Source of the DNA: Nostoc sp. CHAB 5844
GTDB taxonomy: Bacteria > Cyanobacteriota > Cyanobacteriia > Cyanobacteriales > Nostocaceae
Length of the DNA stretch: 64,000 nt
Direction of reading: 5' to 3'
NCBI RefSeq assembly: GCF_020829595.1
Contig: NZ_JAIVFW010000012.1
Coordinates: forward strand, 1 to 64,000
The translations under genes and the position numbers were made by a program. The notes under the pieces were generated by a model. The model saw nothing but the letters and a program-made list of their open reading frames with translations. It ran no database searches and was not told the DNA's origin. Shown here piece by piece: positions 55,538 to 64,000 of the stretch; within the stretch, counting starts at the first letter, position 1, and the number at the start of each line of letters is the position of its first letter.

Positions 55538-56929
55538 TTAGTTACCAACTACTGGTGCAGAAACTACGCCTTGAGATTCTAACAAGGCTGCTACTCGCAA
55601 GATGAAAGCTTCATTGTAAGGTGCTGCAATTAATTGCACACCTAGAGGTAAAGCATGGGGACGCTGAATTGGTACTGATAAAATAGGTAAGCCGATGAAA
55701 GATAAGGGTTGGGTAAATAATCCTAAATGTGGACGAATAAGAATTTCCTCACCATCTAAAATCATTGTTTGCTGACCAATTAATGGTGCAGAAATTGGTG
55801 TAGTTGGGGCAAGAATCACATCGACATTTTGAAAAATTGCGCGAACTTGATCGCGGTACCAGCGACGAAAGCGTTGTGCTTGCAAGTACCAATTACTCGG
55901 AATTAAAGCGCTAGCTAAAAAGCGATCGCGGGTTGCGGGGTCAAAATCTTGAGGACGCGATCGTAACTTATCTAAATGCAGATTTGCCCCTTCGCTGGCT
56001 GTAATCACAAAAGCAGCTGCACGAGCGCGTTTTGCTTCTGGTATTGTTACATATTCAGTCACACCTAAAGCATTTGCTACTGTTTGGACTGCGGCTAATG
56101 CTTCTGGTGCTGCACCTTGGCTAAAATAATTGTCGGCTAGGGCAATTTTGATATGAGATATATCTTGATTGAGTTGAGGTAAACACAATTCTGGCGAACG
56201 TTTTGTACAAATCGGATCGCGGTTATCTTCTCCTTGCAATACATCAAAAACTGTAGCGATATCTTGCACAGAACGGGCAAATGGCCCAATGTGGTCGAAA
56301 CTACTAGAAAATAAAGCTACACCCGCACGAGATAAGCGTCCGTAAGTTGGCTTTAAACCAAACACACCACATAAAGCCGCAGGTACACGAATTGAACCGT
56401 TAGTATCAGAACCAAGTGTTAGTGGAACCAACCCAGCCACTACCGCCGCCGCTGAACCACCAGAAGAACCACCTGCTACCCGTTGTAAATCATGTGGATT
56501 GTGAGTAGCACCATAATGAAAGTTCTCCGTCACAAATCCATAGGCGTACTCATCCATATTTAAAGCGCCAACCAACACCGCACCAGCTTGTTTTAACTTT
56601 GCTACAGCGGTTGCATCTTGGGTAGCTGGGGGATTTTCGCCATTAATTTTTGCACCAGCCAGAGTTGTGACACCAGCAATATCAAAAAGGTTTTTGACAG
56701 CAAAAGGCACACCAGCCAATAAAGGAGGATGATTACCTTGCGCTATTTCACGATCAACTCTTGCTGCGTCTGCTAAAGCCGTTTCTGTAGTGACAGTTGT
56801 AAAACAATTAAGTTTATGATCTATTTTGGCAATTCGTGCTAATGCAGCTTGAGTTATTTCTACTGCACTAACTTTACCTCCGCGCACAGCAGCTGCTATT
56901 GATAAGGCATCAGCTAAATCTAAATTCAT
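55538..56929 (-). CDS. AtzE-family amidase (amidase signature enzyme)
   Basis: The 463-residue protein has the amidase Ser-Ser-Lys catalytic set: Lys79 in VPFAVKNLFD, GGSSGGSAAAV (cis-Ser about 156) and SDTNGSIRVPA (nucleophile Ser about 179). Sequence around it (GVTTLAGAKI, MDEYAYGFVTEN) resembles the AtzE group, whose founder hydrolyses 1-carboxybiuret. No atzG-like partner is adjacent, so a general amidase role remains possible. The ATG at 56929 (MNLDLADALS) fits the family better than one 7 codons upstream. Confidence 0.85.
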   Translation of the reverse strand: MNLDLADALSIAAAVRGGKVSAVEITQAALARIAKIDHKLNCFTTVTTETALADAARVDREIAQGNHPPLLAGVPFAVKNLFDIAGVTTLAGAKINGENPPATQDATAVAKLKQAGAVLVGALNMDEYAYGFVTENFHYGATHNPHDLQRVAGGSSGGSAAAVVAGLVPLTLGSDTNGSIRVPAALCGVFGLKPTYGRLSRAGVALFSSSFDHIGPFARSVQDIATVFDVLQGEDNRDPICTKRSPELCLPQLNQDISHIKIALADNYFSQGAAPEALAAVQTVANALGVTEYVTIPEAKRARAAAFVITASEGANLHLDKLRSRPQDFDPATRDRFLASALIPSNWYLQAQRFRRWYRDQVRAIFQNVDVILAPTTPISAPLIGQQTMILDGEEILIRPHLGLFTQPLSFIGLPILSVPIQRPHALPLGVQLIAAPYNEAFILRVAALLESQGVVSAPVVGN

Positions 56930-56950
56930 CGGTAACACAATTTGTATCAA

Positions 56951-57431
56951 GCTTTATTTATTGTTAAGTATTATTTGTATGGGTTCATCGCTAAAAGTAT
57001 GAAGCCGAAACTTTTCTACTTTGATATAGGACTCATATTTGATTTTTGAAAAAAATCAGTATACCTCTAACTTCTTTCTTTTCTGTTGCCTGTTGCTTAC
57101 TTACACAAGTATGTTCAGTAATCAAATTGGATTCCTATATCTGTAGGTGTGTCAAATAGCAACTCTAGTTCAAGGGATTATAGAGAGTTGCAGAGCAAGA
57201 AGAATTTATCTTAAATAACAAGATGCCAAATCTAAATCTCAACTATAATTTAATCTAATGATAATGATAGAGTCTTGGGTGCAAACTAGCTGATACGCTT
57301 CTTTTAAGCTAATTTTACTCAAGAGTCAGTCTATGCTTAAGACACAAAGGTGAATGCAACTTTGGTAATGAACAATAGATAAAATGAACAAAGTTAGCCT
57401 TGATGTCTAATCGCCAAACCCTATATATCTC
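56951..57431. other. Intergenic region upstream of ndhB
   Basis: The region is AT-rich with no supported gene. It must contain the ndhB promoter and probably the amidase promoter on the opposite strand. No distinct palindrome or conserved site stands out. Confidence 0.4.
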
Positions 57432-58985
57432 ATGGATTTTGCTAATCTTGCATCCCAGTTAAATGCTGGAACGATTCTACCAGAGGGGATTGTAATTACT
57501 ACCCTCTTGGGGGTTTTGATTGTTGATTTGATTTTGGGGCGTACATCCGCACGCTGGATTGGATATCTAGCGATCGCGGGTTTACTAGCCGCAGTTGTCG
57601 CCCTGTATTATCAATGGGATGCTGTAAATCCCATCTCTTTTAGTGGCGGCTTCACTGGTGATGACCTCAGTATCGTCTTTCGCGGTATTATCGCTTTGTC
57701 TGCGGTTGTTACCATATTGATGTCAATTCGCTATGTCGAGCAAAGTGGTACAGCCTTAGCAGAATTCATTGCTATTTTGCTGACTGCTACCCTCGGCGGA
57801 ATGTTCTTATCGGGTGCTAGTGAGTTAGTGATGATTTTCATCTCACTAGAAACTTTAAGTATTTCCTCTTATCTGTTGACAGGCTATACCAAGCGCGACC
57901 CCCGCTCTAACGAAGCGGCGCTGAAATACCTGTTAATTGGTGCTGCTAGTACAGCCGTATTTTTATATGGTGTTTCGCTGCTGTACGGTTTATCAGGTGG
58001 TCAAACAGAATTAAGTGCGATCGCTAATGGTATCATCACCGCTAACGTCGGCCAATCCCTAGGTTTGGTGATTTCACTCGTTTTCATAATTGCAGGTATT
58101 GGCTTCAAAATTTCTGCTGCACCCTTTCACCAATGGACACCAGATGTTTACGAAGGCGCTCCGACTCCAGTCATTGCCTTTTTATCTGTTGGTTCCAAAG
58201 CAGCAGGGTTTGCTCTAGCCATCCGTTTGCTAACTACAGTCTTCCCAATGGTGGCTGACGAGTGGAGATTTGTCTTTACAGCCCTCGCCATCCTCAGCAT
58301 GATCTTGGGTAATGTCGTGGCTCTCGCCCAAACTAGCATGAAACGGATGCTGGCTTATTCATCCATTGCTCAAGCTGGATTTGTGATGATTGGCTTGATT
58401 GCTGGTACAGAGGCAGGATATGCCAGTATGGTATTTTACCTAATGGTTTATTTGTTTATGAACCTGTGCGGCTTTACCTGCGTAATTCTTTTCTCTCTAC
58501 GGACAGGAACCGACCAAATTGCCGAGTACTCAGGTTTATATCAAAAAGACCCACTATTGACATTAGGGTTAAGTATTTCCTTATTGTCCTTGGGCGGTAT
58601 TCCACCACTGGCTGGGTTTTTTGGCAAAATCTACTTGTTCTGGGCTGGTTGGCAAGCTGGTCTTTATGGATTAGTTTTGTTAGGTTTAGTCACTAGTGTT
58701 ATCTCCATCTACTACTACATTCGCGTAGTCAAAATGATGGTAGTCAAAGAACCCCAAGAAATGTCCGACGTAGTGAAAAACTATCCTGAAGTACGTTGGA
58801 ATTTGCCTGGATTAAGACCTTTACAAGTAGGGCTAGTGGTTAGCTTAATTGCTACTTCTATAGCTGGGATTTTGTCAAATCCCCTGTTCACCCTGGCTAA
58901 CAATTCCATTTCTCACACGCAAATCTTACAAGCAACAACCGCTGAAGTAAGTACAGTCTCTCTGAAAGAACCAGAACAGCTGTAG
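57432..58985 (+). CDS. ndhB: NAD(P)H-quinone oxidoreductase subunit NdhB
   Basis: The 517-residue integral protein belongs to the proton-translocating NuoN/NdhB family: about 14 membrane helices, [32 protein letters not shown], the [21 protein letters not shown] segment and [15 protein letters not shown], all typical of complex I antiporter-like subunits. The NDH-1 complex in thylakoids serves respiration, cyclic electron flow and CO2 uptake. The start [19 protein letters not shown] matches cyanobacterial NdhB. It is monocistronic. Confidence 0.97.
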   Translation: MDFANLASQLNAGTILPEGIVITTLLGVLIVDLILGRTSARWIGYLAIAGLLAAVVALYYQWDAVNPISFSGGFTGDDLSIVFRGIIALSAVVTILMSIRYVEQSGTALAEFIAILLTATLGGMFLSGASELVMIFISLETLSISSYLLTGYTKRDPRSNEAALKYLLIGAASTAVFLYGVSLLYGLSGGQTELSAIANGIITANVGQSLGLVISLVFIIAGIGFKISAAPFHQWTPDVYEGAPTPVIAFLSVGSKAAGFALAIRLLTTVFPMVADEWRFVFTALAILSMILGNVVALAQTSMKRMLAYSSIAQAGFVMIGLIAGTEAGYASMVFYLMVYLFMNLCGFTCVILFSLRTGTDQIAEYSGLYQKDPLLTLGLSISLLSLGGIPPLAGFFGKIYLFWAGWQAGLYGLVLLGLVTSVISIYYYIRVVKMMVVKEPQEMSDVVKNYPEVRWNLPGLRPLQVGLVVSLIATSIAGILSNPLFTLANNSISHTQILQATTAEVSTVSLKEPEQL

Positions 58986-59135
58986 CTTGCTTTTACTTTT
59001 ATTTATTGGCTAATAGCTAATCATTGATTTTGAAAAGCTATTAGTCATTTTTATTTGATAAACAAATTTTCTACTCATACTAAGTTGCACTCAAAAATAG
59101 TATCCCGTCATTGCGACGAAAGAAGCAATCTCATG

Positions 59136-59330
59136 CAATACCGTTCGGTTAGAGCTAAAAACCTAATTAACCTGAGTTCGGGTTAAAGCAGATGTAGGTT
59201 GGGAAGCCAGTGCGTTGCGGGGGTTCCCCCCGTTGTAGCAACTGGCGTTTGAGGAACGAAACCCAACATTTGCCAGGCTTTGTTGGGTTTCGCTATCGCT
59301 CTACCCAACCTACTATTATTTCTAACTAAA
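59136..59330. repeat. Composite repeat: CAATACCGTTCGGTTAG end, GC-rich core, GTAGGTTGGG arms
   Basis: GCAATACCGTTCGGTTAGAG is the end seen in the MITE at 11079. Inside are GTAGGTTGGG, then the GGGGGTTCCCCCCGTTG...CAACTGGCG block, then GAGGAACGAAACCCAACA. At least three repeat types are stacked in one place. Confidence 0.65.
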
Positions 59331-59487
59331 ACCATTGTGATTGCTACTCTTCGAGAAGGCTTCGCCTACGTCGTGCCTCCTCTCTGCGAGACGCTACGCG
59401 AACGTAATGACGGTATTAGTCATTACGACGCAGGAAGCAATCTCATGGACTCGAACTACTACGAGAGAACACAACTTAGTATTATTA

Positions 59488-59528
59488 TTAATTACGAATT
59501 ACGAATTACGAATTACGAATTACGAATT
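59488..59528. repeat. 8-bp tandem repeat AATTACGA
   Basis: Five tandem units of AATTACGA lie against the 3' end of the TPR-CHAT gene. Such arrays vary in copy number easily. Confidence 0.85.
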
Positions 59529-62474
59529 GGTCTTACCACTCAACGCAGTCCAATTACCAGAAGGAACAAACGCCGCCCAAAACTGCGGATGCTGATATTG
59601 TTGACTGTTTAGGAATTCCAACTGTGCAGAACGTAACGCTTCATGTCTACCTTTAAGAGCCTGCAAATTCTGGTAATACTTCACCATTAACTCTTTCGTC
59701 GCTGCATCATCAACTTGCCACAAACTTAACACCTGAGTTTGCGAACCAGCAATAACCAAAGCCCGACGCAAACCATAAACACCATCGCCAACTTTCACAT
59801 CACCCTTACCAGTATCGCAAGCCGACAACACAACTAATTGATTAGAACGCAAATCTAAACCAGCAACTTCCAACGCCGTCAACACACCATCATCATTATT
59901 ATTTGTTGCTTGCTTGCGTTTATTAAAACCAGTCAAAGCTAAACCAGAACGCAATAAAGGATTTTCCACTTGTATTATGTTCGGTTGACTTGCTGTTAAT
60001 TCTAAATCTCGTGAGGTGTTGAGATTTTGTACAATATCAGCAATGAAGAAACCGTGAGTCGCTAAGTGTAAAATACTCGGACTTTGTAATTGTTTAACTG
60101 CCGTTTCTGTTGCATCTTTACCTAACAGAACTTTTGCATCAGGTAAAACTTTTTTAATCGCTGCGGCTTCCTTTTTAGTAGCAGCTAAAGCCTCAAATTC
60201 CAAGTTTGCCAAATCACCAGAACGGCGACTTTGGGAACCGCGTAAACCAGGAGTTTTAGCAGAGGCTACAGTTTGTGTTTGGTTTGTGTAGTCAACATCT
60301 GCCAGGATCACGGGTGCAGAAGCATTGTTATTATTTGGTTGAAAACGCAATAAATCTCGTCCACTGGTGAGGTAAGAAAAAGCGTAACGCTGAATGAGAA
60401 ATTTATTTTGCTCATCTTTTAATGCTTCAAAGGGAATTAAAGTTAGTTGCCCATCGGGAGAAATTAAAATATGCCTGGCATCACCTAATAAAGGGCGGAT
60501 GGGTGCGATTAATTTCTCATCTAAACTGCGGGCGAGTTTTTTGAATGTGTTTCCAGTGGCTAATGCTGCACGGAAATCAATGGCTAATTTATCAATTTCC
60601 GCCGCTTCACCTAAATCAAGCCACTTCGGTTCACCAGTAGAGCGTAACACCGCCGCAGCATAACGCGGTTTACCGAACTTATCAGTATCTGTCTTGGCTT
60701 TGGCGTTGTATGGTTCGTATTGGACAATTTCTACCAAGGCTGCATCGTTGGGTATCTTGGTTTGTATTGCTGCTAATTCTACTGGTTGAGTTTGCTGACG
60801 GAATTCGGCACTTTTAGAACTGATGGCGGCTTCCAATTTTTCTTTTTCTGCTTCGAGTTGTTCTAGTTGAGTTTTCAGGTTAGCAGTTTGTTTTCCTGAT
60901 TCCGAGAATACTAAGGCTGAAAGTTGCTGTTGTACTTGCAGCCATTGAGCGAATAATTTTTGAGTTTCGGGGTTTTTGTCGAGTTGAGCGCGTAGTATTT
61001 GGATGCTGTCGGCTACGGCATCTAACACCAGACCTTTGCGACGGAGTACAGTAGTTAGGGCGAGAGATGCGGCTGTTTTTTGATTGCGAGCTTCTTGAAG
61101 AGATAGGGAAATAATACCATTAGTTGTCCCTGCAAAAGTTCTCACGTAGCTATATTTTCGTTGTTCTGAGCCAACAGCAAAAATTAGATTAAGATTGTTT
61201 GCTTGAATATCTAGCCCACGCCGTAAGAAATCGGTAGTACGAGTAACATCACCCTGTGCCAAATATAGTGCTGCCAAATTATTCAAGCTATCGGCGACAG
61301 AGGGATGTTCTTTCCTTAACACCCTCTCTCGGATAGCCAGAGCGCGAAGAAACAATAGTTCCGCTTGTTGATAATTCCCCTGTGCTTGATATAGTAGAGC
61401 CAAATTATTCAACCTATCGGCGACATCACGATGTTCTTTACCCAGCACCTTCTCTCCGAGAGACAGAGCGCGCAGATACAATGGTTCTGCTTGTTGATAA
61501 TTTCCCTGTAAGTAGTACAGTGCTGCCAAATTATTTAAGCTTTGGGCAACATCAAGATGTTCTTTACCTAGCACCTTCTCAAAGATAGCCAGGGAGCGCA
61601 GATACAATGGTTCTGCTTGTTGATAATTCCCTTGTGCGCTATACAGTAGAGCCAAATTGTTCAAGTTAATGGCAACATCAAGATGTTCATTCCCAAGCAC
61701 CTTTTCTAAAATAGCCAGGGAGCGGAGAAACAATGGTTCTGCCTGTTGATAATTCCCTTGTGCGTGATACAACTGTGCCAAATTATTTAAACTAGTGGCA
61801 ACATCAGGATGTTCTTTCCCCAGCACTTTCTCTCGGATAGACAGAGCGCGGAGAAACAACGGTTCCGCTTGTTGATAATTCGCTTGTGCTTGGTACACTA
61901 GAGCCAAATTATTTAAGCTAGTGGCAACATGAGGATGTTCTTTCCCAAGCATCTTTTCTAATATAGCCAGGGAGCGGAGATACAATAATTCTGCCTGTTG
62001 ATAATTCCCCTGTACATCGTACAATCCAGCCAAATTATTTAAGCTGATGGCAACAAAGGGATGTTCTTTCCCTAACACTTTCTCATAAATAGCCAGAGCG
62101 CGCAGATACAATGGTTCTGCTAGTTGATAATTTCCCTGTGCGCGATACAGTAGAGCCAAATTATTCAAGCTAGTTGCGACAGCGCGATTTTCTTTTCCCA
62201 AAACTTTCTCTTCGATAGCCAATACACGTTTTGCTAAAGGGATTGCAGCATTGTATTTGCCTTGTTGAGATAACTTTTCTACCTGTTGAGCCAGTTTTTG
62301 GGCTTCGTGTAAAGCTGCTTGTTGCTCTAGTGAATATTCAGGAGATTGCTGTTGCGCGATCGCTTTAACTGGCATACTTAAAACTAAACCTGTTGCGATC
62401 GCACCCGCTACCATCCAAGGTGCAAAACACATCCCCGCAGTATTCATCGCACTGAGTAATTTTTTCACACTCAA
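59520..62474 (-). CDS. Exported TPR-CHAT protein with near-identical TPR repeats (984 aa)
   Basis: The protein has an N-terminal signal peptide (about residues 1-42, ending VKAIAQQQ), then nine or so 42-residue kinesin-light-chain-type TPR repeats with the core SLNNLAxLYxxQGNYQQAE (about 90-440), a coiled linker and a CHAT domain (about 650-980). The catalytic pair is His807 in HLATHGFF and Cys886 in LSACDTGKGD. The TPRs would bind a partner or substrate, and CHAT acts as a caspase-like peptidase in the periplasm. It resembles the 21989 gene in design, but the TPR type differs. No gene partner is adjacent on this side. Confidence 0.9.
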   Translation of the reverse strand: MSVKKLLSAMNTAGMCFAPWMVAGAIATGLVLSMPVKAIAQQQSPEYSLEQQAALHEAQKLAQQVEKLSQQGKYNAAIPLAKRVLAIEEKVLGKENRAVATSLNNLALLYRAQGNYQLAEPLYLRALAIYEKVLGKEHPFVAISLNNLAGLYDVQGNYQQAELLYLRSLAILEKMLGKEHPHVATSLNNLALVYQAQANYQQAEPLFLRALSIREKVLGKEHPDVATSLNNLAQLYHAQGNYQQAEPLFLRSLAILEKVLGNEHLDVAINLNNLALLYSAQGNYQQAEPLYLRSLAIFEKVLGKEHLDVAQSLNNLAALYYLQGNYQQAEPLYLRALSLGEKVLGKEHRDVADRLNNLALLYQAQGNYQQAELLFLRALAIRERVLRKEHPSVADSLNNLAALYLAQGDVTRTTDFLRRGLDIQANNLNLIFAVGSEQRKYSYVRTFAGTTNGIISLSLQEARNQKTAASLALTTVLRRKGLVLDAVADSIQILRAQLDKNPETQKLFAQWLQVQQQLSALVFSESGKQTANLKTQLEQLEAEKEKLEAAISSKSAEFRQQTQPVELAAIQTKIPNDAALVEIVQYEPYNAKAKTDTDKFGKPRYAAAVLRSTGEPKWLDLGEAAEIDKLAIDFRAALATGNTFKKLARSLDEKLIAPIRPLLGDARHILISPDGQLTLIPFEALKDEQNKFLIQRYAFSYLTSGRDLLRFQPNNNNASAPVILADVDYTNQTQTVASAKTPGLRGSQSRRSGDLANLEFEALAATKKEAAAIKKVLPDAKVLLGKDATETAVKQLQSPSILHLATHGFFIADIVQNLNTSRDLELTASQPNIIQVENPLLRSGLALTGFNKRKQATNNNDDGVLTALEVAGLDLRSNQLVVLSACDTGKGDVKVGDGVYGLRRALVIAGSQTQVLSLWQVDDAATKELMVKYYQNLQALKGRHEALRSAQLEFLNSQQYQHPQFWAAFVPSGNWTALSGKTNS

Positions 62475-62739
62475 CTCACAAGCTTTTCGATTTGGCTATG
62501 AAATAAATCATGCCAGACTCAGCATTTTCCGCAAAACAACTGTCAAAAAAATCAAAAACCCTCCCCTTCCTCTCCGCGCCTCTGCGCCTCTGCGCGAAAC
62601 AAAACCACATTCCGCAACACCCAACGCCGAAAATTTCTTGATATTTCAAGCTCAAAGTAGAAATTTTCTCGTTTAAAAGCTGAAGAGTCGAGATTAGGCG
62701 TAGACGCGAAGCGGCTTGTCGTCAGACATCGCACTTTAC
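62475..62739. other. Gene-free interval between CHAT gene and VapB-like gene
   Basis: No convincing gene is present. A CTCCGCGCCTCTGCGCCTCTGCG patch (62575) recurs in part at 63065, and GGCGTAGACGCGAAGCGGC (62696-62714) is a worn palindromic repeat. No toxin frame matching the VapB-like protein is found. Confidence 0.45.
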
Positions 62740-63030
62740 TTACTCTACCTCTAACTCACCCACTACCAAAACTCTCAACTCTGTTACCCGCTTTAAAACT
62801 GCATCATTAGTCAAAAAAGCCTCCCGTCGAGTCCGCGAAACCCATTCTTGAGCATCTTCACCCAATAATGGATAGGGAGCCATACCTTTTAAATCGCTCC
62901 ATGTACGTTTCGGCTGCGCTTGGGTGATATGTTTCTTCACCTTTTCTACCAAATAGCCCATCACCGTCAATTGTTCCTCTGGAGTTAATTGCTCAATCTC
63001 GTTTAAAATTTTTTCCAGTGATGGACTCAT
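62740..63030 (-). CDS. Small VapB/antitoxin-like protein, 96 aa
   Basis: The protein starts MSPSLEKILNEIEQLTPEEQLTVMGYLVEKVKK, the helical opening of many cyanobacterial toxin-antitoxin and DUF2281-like proteins, then RTWSDLKGMAPYPLLGEDAQEWVSRTRREA, as in VapB-like proteins paired with PIN toxins. The upstream TTG codon is ignored; the ATG at 63030 is preferred. No PIN gene follows in the 260 bp downstream (only a repeat), so it may be an orphan. The function is inferred. Confidence 0.6.
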   Translation of the reverse strand: MSPSLEKILNEIEQLTPEEQLTVMGYLVEKVKKHITQAQPKRTWSDLKGMAPYPLLGEDAQEWVSRTRREAFLTNDAVLKRVTELRVLVVGELEVE

Positions 63031-63283
63031 CAATCTAACCCTATCAACTGCCGTAAATTTTAGCGCCTTTACGCTTCTGCGCGAAACAAAAACATATCCC
63101 GCAACATTCGACGCAGAAAATTTGCTGATATTTCAAGCTCAAACGCTCAATACAGTCAGCGTTACGCACCACCAGATATCTTGGTGCGTTAGGCGACAGC
63201 CGTAACGTACCTTACCGGACTGTATTTTACTCGCTTTTGGAGGCGATCGCCCAAAGCATGAGGATCTGAGTTTCATTTTTTAT

Positions 63284-63515
63284 CCTTTGAACACCAACGT
63301 TCAAGCAAAAAGGCTCAAACTTTACCATCAGAGGCTCAACGTTTACCCTTTGAACCTCAACGTTTGAGTAAAAAGGCTTAACTTTCAACCTCAAAGGCTC
63401 AACGTTTACCCTTTGAACCTCAACGTTCGAGCAAAAAGGCTTAACATTTACTCTCTGAACCTCAACGTTCGAGTAAAAAGCCTGAAGCTTTATTTTCAGA
63501 ACTTCAATTTAATTG
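63284..63515. repeat. Imperfect 63-bp tandem repeats (CCTTTGAACCTCAACGTT units)
   Basis: Units start at 63284, 63347 and 63410 (period 63), with a shorter fourth at 63453. Each has TTTGAACCTCAACGTTYGAG then AAAAAGGCT, and GAGGCTCAACGTTTAC near the end. Spacers are as similar as the repeats, so this is not CRISPR. Confidence 0.8.
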
Positions 63516-63589
63516 CGAATTGCGAATTGGTATAAGCGATCGCAATTTATCTTATCATGAAAGTATCGGTATCATCTACGAACTGAAGC

Positions 63590-64000
63590 ATGACCGATGA
63601 ATTAGAAAGAGCCGACAACGATTCACCTTGGAAAGAAATTTTAGAAGCATACTTTCCCCAAGCAATGCAATTTTTCTTCCCTCAAACAGCAGCCCTCATT
63701 AATTGGGATCGTCCCCACGAGTTCCTCGACAAAGAATTTCAACAAATAGCCCGCGAAGCTGAACAAGGAAGAAGATATGCAGATAAATTAGTCAAAGTTT
63801 GGCAAATTGAAGGACAGGAAATTTGGCTGTTGATTCATGTCGAAATCCAAGCCAAACCGGAAGATGACTTTGCCGAAAGAATGTTTTCTTATAACCTGCG
63901 AATTTTTGATAAATTTTCCAAACCTGCCATCAGCCTAGCAATTTTGTGTGACACCGACACAAAATGGCGACCACACCAATACAGTTATAATTATCCCGAC
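63590..64000 (+). CDS. Rpn/PDDEXK-type nuclease (transposase-like), truncated by window edge
   Basis: The 137 codons present read MTDELERADNDSPWKEILEAYFPQ ... LINWDRPHEFLDKE ... QEIWLLIHVEIQAKPEDDFAERMFSYN ... LAILCDTDTKWRP. These are the Rpn/PD-(D/E)xK family markers, with Asp (WDRP) and Glu-x-Gln (HVEIQ) forming the active site. Rpn proteins promote recombination and are expanded in cyanobacteria. The C-terminus, often with DUF4351, is beyond the window. The preceding 80 bp carry an HIP1-like site and GAATTGCGAATTGG repeats. Confidence 0.85.
   Translation, partial: MTDELERADNDSPWKEILEAYFPQAMQFFFPQTAALINWDRPHEFLDKEFQQIAREAEQGRRYADKLVKVWQIEGQEIWLLIHVEIQAKPEDDFAERMFSYNLRIFDKFSKPAISLAILCDTDTKWRPHQYSYNYPD

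Noticed and set aside
61200-62230. Regular ~126-bp DNA repeats as CRISPR or satellite
   Set aside because: They are codons of the TPR repeats of the CHAT protein, in frame throughout.
62552-62734. 60-codon frame as a toxin partner of the VapB-like protein
   Set aside because: It has no PIN-domain acidic residues and runs through dispersed repeat sequence.
63284-63515. Tandem repeats as a CRISPR array
   Set aside because: The 'spacers' are as similar to each other as the 'repeats', the period is not constant and no cas gene is in the window.

Overview
The window looks like chromosome of a filamentous, probably heterocyst-forming cyanobacterium (Nostocales: Nostoc, Calothrix or Tolypothrix-like). 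The evidence is the density of HIP1 octamers (GCGATCGC), the photosynthesis and thylakoid genes psbN, psbH and ndhB, a glycine-rich RRM protein followed by rpsU, an SLH-domain porin, many Uma2 (DUF820) proteins, and a heavy load of small palindromic repeats and MITEs. No rRNA, tRNA or CRISPR array was found.

Layout. 1-5 kb: edge of a transposase, a two-domain peptide/nickel-type ABC ATPase, ssb and a FAD monooxygenase. 5-11.6 kb: a sugar-type ABC ATPase carrying a repeat insert, the SLH porin, a Uma2 protein and a GalU-like nucleotidyltransferase, separated by MITEs. 11.6-14.3 kb: leuS. 14.7-21.9 kb: an accessory island. It starts with a nuclease-methylase-specificity restriction-modification gene split by a 4-bp duplication. 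Behind it come toxin-antitoxin and Uma2 modules, and each module is preceded by a diverged copy of the last ~100 bp of the specificity gene. 22-26 kb: a large exported TPR-CHAT protein and a MITE-broken small gene. 26-39 kb: pyrB, a di-haem cytochrome, a 1.3-kb gene-free AT-rich gap, mgtE with a possible anti-Shine-Dalgarno leader, a MazEF-type pair, a GH15/phosphorylase-kinase-like protein and an acyltransferase. 39-50 kb: cyanobacterial unknowns, a GH38 mannosidase with two repeat-derived inserts, psbN/psbH, tatA, pth, rpsU, rsmI, a PfkB kinase and a cysQ-like phosphatase. 50-59 kb: the rbp-rpsU unit, unknown exported proteins, an HMA-PAP2 fusion, an AtzE-type amidase and ndhB. 59-64 kb: a second TPR-CHAT protein, a VapB-like small protein, 63-bp tandem repeats and a truncated Rpn/PDDEXK nuclease gene.

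The most unusual structure is the 14.7-21.9 kb island. Six copies of the 3' end of the specificity gene (one intact terminus and five detached) alternate with five small gene modules. In three detached copies the stop of the relic S-gene frame overlaps the ATG of the next gene as ATGA. This suggests that 'S-gene tail plus following gene' is the unit that moves or recombines. The island is decaying: the methylase is frameshifted, one RelE-like toxin has a nonsense codon, and hepT is broken by a MITE. The rest of the window is ordinary housekeeping and photosynthesis DNA, but repeats have entered at least two coding genes in frame and MITEs carry other repeats nested inside them.
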